DNA of 49,865 nt. It comes from Micromonospora sp. AMSO31t. Lineage in GTDB: Bacteria; Actinomycetota; Actinomycetes; Mycobacteriales; Micromonosporaceae. The stretch is from contig NZ_WBKT01000028.1 in assembly GCF_008868175.1 (NCBI RefSeq), forward strand, positions 1-49,865, given 5' to 3'. A program made the translations under genes and the position numbers. A model generated the notes under the pieces. The model had not been told where the DNA came from, did no database searches, and saw only the letters and a program-made list of their open reading frames with translations. This document shows positions 42,688 to 49,865 of the stretch, one piece after another (positions within the stretch are counted from its first letter, which is position 1; the number at the start of each line of letters is the position of its first letter).

Positions 42688-43508
42688 TGCAGGCCGCCAG
42701 CCGGGAGTCGTACAAGGTCGCGGCGGACCGCCTCGACGAGTACGCCCGCGGCGCGGAGCCGTCGGCGGTGTCCACCACCGCCGACGACATCCTCTCCGTC
42801 GCCGCCCTGCTGCGGCGCGAGCCGCGGCTGCGCCGGGCGCTCTCCGACTCGGCCCGGTCCGGGTCGGACCGGGCCGGCCTGCTCGGCGAGATGCTGCGCG
42901 GCAAGATCGGCGCCGACGCGCTCGACCTGCTCGCCTCGCTGGTCTCCGGCCGCTGGTCGGCGCCGTCGGAACTGCTCGACGGCGCCGAGCGGCTGGGCGT
43001 CGAGGCGCTCCTGGCGAGCGCCGACAAGGCCGGCGAGCTGGGCGAGGTCGAGGACGAGCTGTTCCGTTTCGGGCAGGTCGTCTCCGGCTCCCCGGAGCTG
43101 TCCAACGTGCTCTCCGACCAGATGACCCCTGCCGCGCAGCGGGCCACCCTGGCCGACCAACTGCTCGCCGACAAGGCCCGGCCGATCACCGGTTACCTCG
43201 TCGGGGCCGCGCTCGCCGGCTTCGGGGGACGCTCCTTCACCGGTGCGCTCACCCGGCTGGTCGAGCTCGCCGCGGACCGGCGGGACCGCCAGGTCGCGTA
43301 CGTGACCGTGGCGGCTCCGCTGAGTGACGAGGAGGAGCGACGCCTGGGTGCCCGCCTCTCGGAGATGTACGGTCGGGAGGTGTCCGTCAAGCAGACGGTG
43401 AACCCCGACGTGCTCGGCGGGGTGAGTGTCCGGGTCGGTTCCGACCTGTACGACGGCACCGTCCTGCGCCGCCTGAACGAGACCCGCAACGCGCTCGCGA
43501 AGCGCTGA
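42687..43508 (+). CDS. atpH: F1Fo ATP synthase subunit delta
   Basis: A 273-aa subunit linking the b stalk to the top of F1. The C-terminal part has the family signature (VTVAAPLSDEEERRLGARLSEMYGREVSVKQTVNPDVLGGVSVRVG). It is ~95 residues longer than E. coli delta, a length common in actinobacteria, with an extra helical N-terminal portion (SYKVAADRLDEYARG). It starts at the ATG overlapping the atpF stop. The 85 nt to atpA contain a small GTATC/GATAC stem-loop. Confidence 0.94.
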   Translation: MQAASRESYKVAADRLDEYARGAEPSAVSTTADDILSVAALLRREPRLRRALSDSARSGSDRAGLLGEMLRGKIGADALDLLASLVSGRWSAPSELLDGAERLGVEALLASADKAGELGEVEDELFRFGQVVSGSPELSNVLSDQMTPAAQRATLADQLLADKARPITGYLVGAALAGFGGRSFTGALTRLVELAADRRDRQVAYVTVAAPLSDEEERRLGARLSEMYGREVSVKQTVNPDVLGGVSVRVGSDLYDGTVLRRLNETRNALAKR

Positions 43509-43593
43509 TCAGCGACTGAGCAGCCCTGATTCGATGCCATCGGACCGGTCGGTACTAGGTATCCCGGGCCCCTGATACTTAAGGAAGCAGAGG

Positions 43594-45246
<1,653 letters not shown>

Positions 45247-45248
45247 CG

Positions 45249-47614
<2,366 letters not shown>

Positions 47615-47632
47615 GAGCCCGATCACACTCCA

Positions 47633-47668
47633 CAGAGGCCGCCCCGACGGATGTCGGGGCGGCCTCTG
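47633..47668 (+). terminator. Strong terminator after atpD
   Basis: A perfect 16-bp stem (47633-47648 with 47653-47668, loop GGAT) begins 18 nt after the stop codon. It would end most atp transcripts before atpC. Confidence 0.78.
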
Positions 47669-47836
47669 CCTGTTCACGGCCCCTCGTCACCAGATGCCCG
47701 GTTCGCGGACAAGCGGTCCGCCATACCGCGCGGTACCGTTCGTGACACGACGTTCACATCATGGGCGTTGATCTCTGCAACGAAACGGATCCGTGCGCCC
47801 GTCTACCAGTCGTGGGCGTGACGATTGGAGATGCTC

Positions 47837-48973
47837 GTGGGTAAGGCCGGCACGGACCGCGGCAAGCGGTCCCGGTGGCGTGGCGTGCCGCGCTGGGCCC
47901 GGGTCTGCACCATCCTCGGCGTCGTCATGATGGTGCTCAGCGGCTCCGTGCTGGTGGGCTACCACGCGCTGGTCGCCCGCTACGAGGGCGCGGTCGGCAA
48001 GGGCGACCTCTTCGGTGACCAGGCAGCCGGGGCCAAGGAGAAGAAGAGCGACATCAAGGGCCCGCTGAACATCCTGCTGGTGGGCGTCGACCCCCGCAAC
48101 GCGAAGGCCCGCCCGCTCGCCGACTCGATCATGATCCTGCACGTGCCGGCCGGCATGGACCGGGGCTACCTCTTCTCGCTCCCGCGCGACCTGCGGGTGG
48201 AGATCCCCGAGTTCACCAAGGCCGACTACGCCGGCGGCACCGACCGGATCAACGCCGCCATGTCGCACGGCAGCGTGGTGCCCGGGCAGAACCCCAGCGC
48301 GGCGCAGGGCTTCGAGCTGCTCGCCAGGACCGTGCAGGAGGTCACCGGGATCGAGCGCTTCGACGCCGGGGCGATCATCAACTTCACCGGCTTCAAGAAG
48401 ATCGTCGACGCCATGGGCGGCGTCGACATGACCATCGAGCGCGAGGTCAAGTCCGAGCACCTGCAGCCGGACGGCACGCCGCGCCAGCTCAAGCCGGGCG
48501 GCGGGGGCTACCTCGGCCCGCAGGCCGTCTACAAGAAGGGCAACGCCCACCTCAAGGGCTGGCAGGCGCTGGACTACGTCCGGCAGCGCTACCCGAAGAA
48601 CGGCGTGCCCGACGCCGACTACGGCCGGCAGCGGCACCAGCAGCAGTTCGTCAAGGCGATGGTGAGCCAGGCGTTCAGCGCCGACGTGGTGGCCAACCCG
48701 GTGAAGCTGGACCGGGTGCTCCGCGCGGCCGGCCAGTCGCTGGTCTTCAACGGCCGGGGCAACAGCGTGGTCGACTTCGCCCTCGCCCTCAAGGGCATCC
48801 GGGCCGACTCGATCGAGACGATCAAGCTGCCCGGCGGCCCGGTCGAGACGAGCCGGGGCTACCAGGGCGAGCGGCTGCTGCCGCCCGCCGAGGACTTCTT
48901 CACGGCCCTGCACAACGAGCAGGTCGACGCGTTCCTGCTGGAGCACCCCGACTTCAAGCAGAAGAGCAAGTAG
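47837..48973 (+). CDS. LytR-CpsA-Psr (LCP) family cell-wall glycopolymer ligase
   Basis: A 378-aa membrane-anchored protein with a basic cytosolic N-terminus (GKRSRWRGVPRWARV), one transmembrane helix (CTILGVVMMVLSGSVLVGYHALV) and an external LCP domain. LCP motifs are GPLNILLVGVDPRN, ADSIMILHVP, LFSLPRDLRVEIP, TDRINAAMSHG, GGVDMTIE and LDYVRQRYP, then DADYGRQRHQQQFV; the arginines and aspartates bind the polyprenyl-pyrophosphate. LCP enzymes attach wall polymers to peptidoglycan. GTG 47837 is preferred because GGAG lies 6 nt upstream; ATG 47831 and TTG 47825 are alternatives. It sits between atpD and atpC, flanked by terminators on both sides. Confidence 0.92.
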   Translation: MGKAGTDRGKRSRWRGVPRWARVCTILGVVMMVLSGSVLVGYHALVARYEGAVGKGDLFGDQAAGAKEKKSDIKGPLNILLVGVDPRNAKARPLADSIMILHVPAGMDRGYLFSLPRDLRVEIPEFTKADYAGGTDRINAAMSHGSVVPGQNPSAAQGFELLARTVQEVTGIERFDAGAIINFTGFKKIVDAMGGVDMTIEREVKSEHLQPDGTPRQLKPGGGGYLGPQAVYKKGNAHLKGWQALDYVRQRYPKNGVPDADYGRQRHQQQFVKAMVSQAFSADVVANPVKLDRVLRAAGQSLVFNGRGNSVVDFALALKGIRADSIETIKLPGGPVETSRGYQGERLLPPAEDFFTALHNEQVDAFLLEHPDFKQKSK

Positions 48974-48982
48974 CGTGAGCGC

Positions 48983-49014
48983 CAACGGGCCCCGGCGGTG
49001 GCCGGGGCCCGTTG
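48983..49014 (+). terminator. Terminator after the LCP gene
   Basis: A perfect 14-bp stem (48983-48996 with 49001-49014, loop GGTG) begins 10 nt after the stop codon. Confidence 0.72.
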
Positions 49015-49037
49015 ACGTGATCGTGGCGCAGCTCTCG

Positions 49038-49076
49038 CCACCCGCGTTGGGTGGGCTCCGGGGGCGCGACTAGACT
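49038..49076 (+). promoter_or_regulatory. atpC promoter with overlapping dyad
   Basis: TTGGGT (49047-49052), an 18-nt spacer and TAGACT (49071-49076) make a good housekeeping-type promoter that would start near 49083, 27 nt before the atpC GTG. CCACCC (49038-49043) and GGGTGG (49049-49054) form a dyad overlapping the -35, a possible operator. Confidence 0.55.
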
Positions 49077-49109
49077 TTCGGCAATCCGCCGCCGCAGCAA
49101 GGAGACAGC

Positions 49110-49388
49110 GTGGCACAGCAGCTTCACGTCGAGCTCGTAGCCGTCGAGGAGAAGGTCTGGTCCGGCGAGGCCGAAATGGTCGTCGCCCGCACGACCGAAG
49201 GTGAGCTGGGTGTGCTGCCGGGGCACGCGCCCCTGCTCGGCCAGCTCGCGGAGCCCAGCCAGGTCCGCATCAAGCAGGCCGGCGGCGAGCAGCTCGCGTA
49301 CGACGTGGCGGGCGGTTTCCTGTCGGTGTCCGGTGAGGGCGTGACCGTCCTCGCCGAGAGCGCCACCCCGGCCACTCCGGCCCGCTGA
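49110..49388 (+). CDS. atpC: F1Fo ATP synthase subunit epsilon
   Basis: A 92-aa F1 subunit that couples the rotor to the c-ring and inhibits hydrolysis. It contains the N-terminal beta-sandwich (HVELVAVEEKVWSGEAEMVVARTTEGELGVLPGHAPLLGQL region, then GGFLSVSGEGVTVLAE). The C-terminal helical hairpin of longer epsilons is absent, as in many actinobacteria, so auto-inhibition by that hairpin is not expected. AAGGAG precedes the GTG by 5 nt. It is separated from atpD by the LCP gene and has its own promoter. Confidence 0.95.
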   Translation: MAQQLHVELVAVEEKVWSGEAEMVVARTTEGELGVLPGHAPLLGQLAEPSQVRIKQAGGEQLAYDVAGGFLSVSGEGVTVLAESATPATPAR

Positions 49389-49400
49389 GCCGACCCGCCG

Positions 49401-49856
49401 ATGGAGATCGTGGAAGGGATCGGAATCGGCGTAGCGGTCATCGCCGCGGCGCTTCTGATCCTCTTCATCCGGCGGGCCCTGTTCACCCGCAGCGGTGGCA
49501 TCATCCGGCTCAGCGTCCGGGTGTCCACGATCCTCGACGGCCGAGGCTGGTCACCCGGCTTCGGCCGTTTCGTCGGCGACGAACTCCGCTGGTACCGCAT
49601 GTTCAGCTTCGCCCTGCGTCCCAAGCGGGTGCTCTCCCGCAAGACGCTCGCCGTGGAGCGGCGCCGACTGCCCGAGGGCCAGGAACGGCTCTCCATGCCG
49701 GCCGACTGGGTGATCGTGCGCTGCACCAGCAACCACGCCCCGGTCGAGATCGCCATGGCACGTTCCACGGTCACCGGTTTCCTCTCCTGGCTCGAGGCCG
49801 CCCCACCCGGGGCGGCCTCGCCGCGTCTGGCCTCCCAGGACTGGCCCGCCGCCTGA
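49401..49856 (+). CDS. DUF2550 domain-containing membrane protein
   Basis: A 151-aa protein with one N-terminal transmembrane helix (IGIGVAVIAAALLILFI) followed by a cytosolic domain (RSGGIIRLSVRVSTI, GFGRFVGDELRWYRMFSF, RKTLAVERRRLPEG). It matches the actinobacterial DUF2550 family, encoded right after atpC in M. tuberculosis (Rv1312). Function is unknown. It starts 12 nt after atpC and is probably co-transcribed. The Pro/Ala-rich C-terminus is less conserved; the gene ends 9 nt before the window edge. Confidence 0.9.
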   Translation: MEIVEGIGIGVAVIAAALLILFIRRALFTRSGGIIRLSVRVSTILDGRGWSPGFGRFVGDELRWYRMFSFALRPKRVLSRKTLAVERRRLPEGQERLSMPADWVIVRCTSNHAPVEIAMARSTVTGFLSWLEAAPPGAASPRLASQDWPAA

Positions 49857-49865
49857 CCCCGCCCG

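Overview
The window is high-GC DNA with almost every codon ending in G or C, many GTG starts and several apparently leaderless genes. It comes from an actinomycete, and gene order and protein style point to Micromonosporaceae (Micromonospora-like). Its backbone is the conserved actinobacterial block argS-lysA-hom-thrC ... thrB-rho-rpmE-prfA-prmC-(threonylcarbamoyl-AMP synthase) ... glyA-atpI-atpZ-atpBEFHAGD ... atpC-DUF2550. Mycobacterium tuberculosis has essentially the same order (Rv1292-Rv1312), but here several accessory genes are inserted.

Left flank (1-8.9 kb): an 18-bp tandem repeat, a perfect 20-bp-stem hairpin, a MocR-type regulator divergent from an isocitrate lyase/PEP mutase family gene, and a stand-alone LigD-type polymerase. 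Next comes a decayed zone. A secreted subtilase is cut by an in-frame TAG, its 3' part is lost, and it runs directly into a LuxR-type regulator that has lost its 5' end. A tRNA-Arg(CCG) with its own promoter and terminator follows, then an IS630-type transposase relative that has lost catalytic residues. A DUF3105-DUF305 membrane/secreted pair closes the flank.

Amino-acid block (10.5-22.7 kb): argS, lysA and hom are translationally coupled (TAATG and ATGA overlaps), followed by thrC. An RND efflux pump, a Tat-type polysaccharide deacetylase and an MFS permease separate thrC from thrB.

Information block (22.7-35.1 kb): rho has a very long charged low-complexity insert and a ~290-nt leader. 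After it come a secreted phosphodiester glycosidase/metallophosphoesterase fusion, a T4-Pnkp-like kinase-phosphatase, rpmE, prfA, an opposite-strand diguanylate cyclase, prmC, threonylcarbamoyl-AMP synthase and a low-molecular-weight protein tyrosine phosphatase.

Envelope/energy block (35.2-49.9 kb): a class A penicillin-binding protein, an SDR-DUF2867 protein, glyA, and the F1Fo ATP synthase cluster. A LytR-CpsA-Psr gene sits between atpD and atpC, so atpC lies behind two terminators with its own clear promoter. DUF2550 closes the window.

No CRISPR array, intact insertion sequence, prophage or replication origin was seen. The most unusual content is the subtilase/regulator deletion scar next to the tRNA gene, the exapted-looking IS630 derivative, the T4-like end-healing enzyme, the detached atpC, and a mirrored leaderless divergent promoter between the SDR gene and glyA. 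No new multi-gene defence or biosynthetic system is evident; most of the window is core genome.
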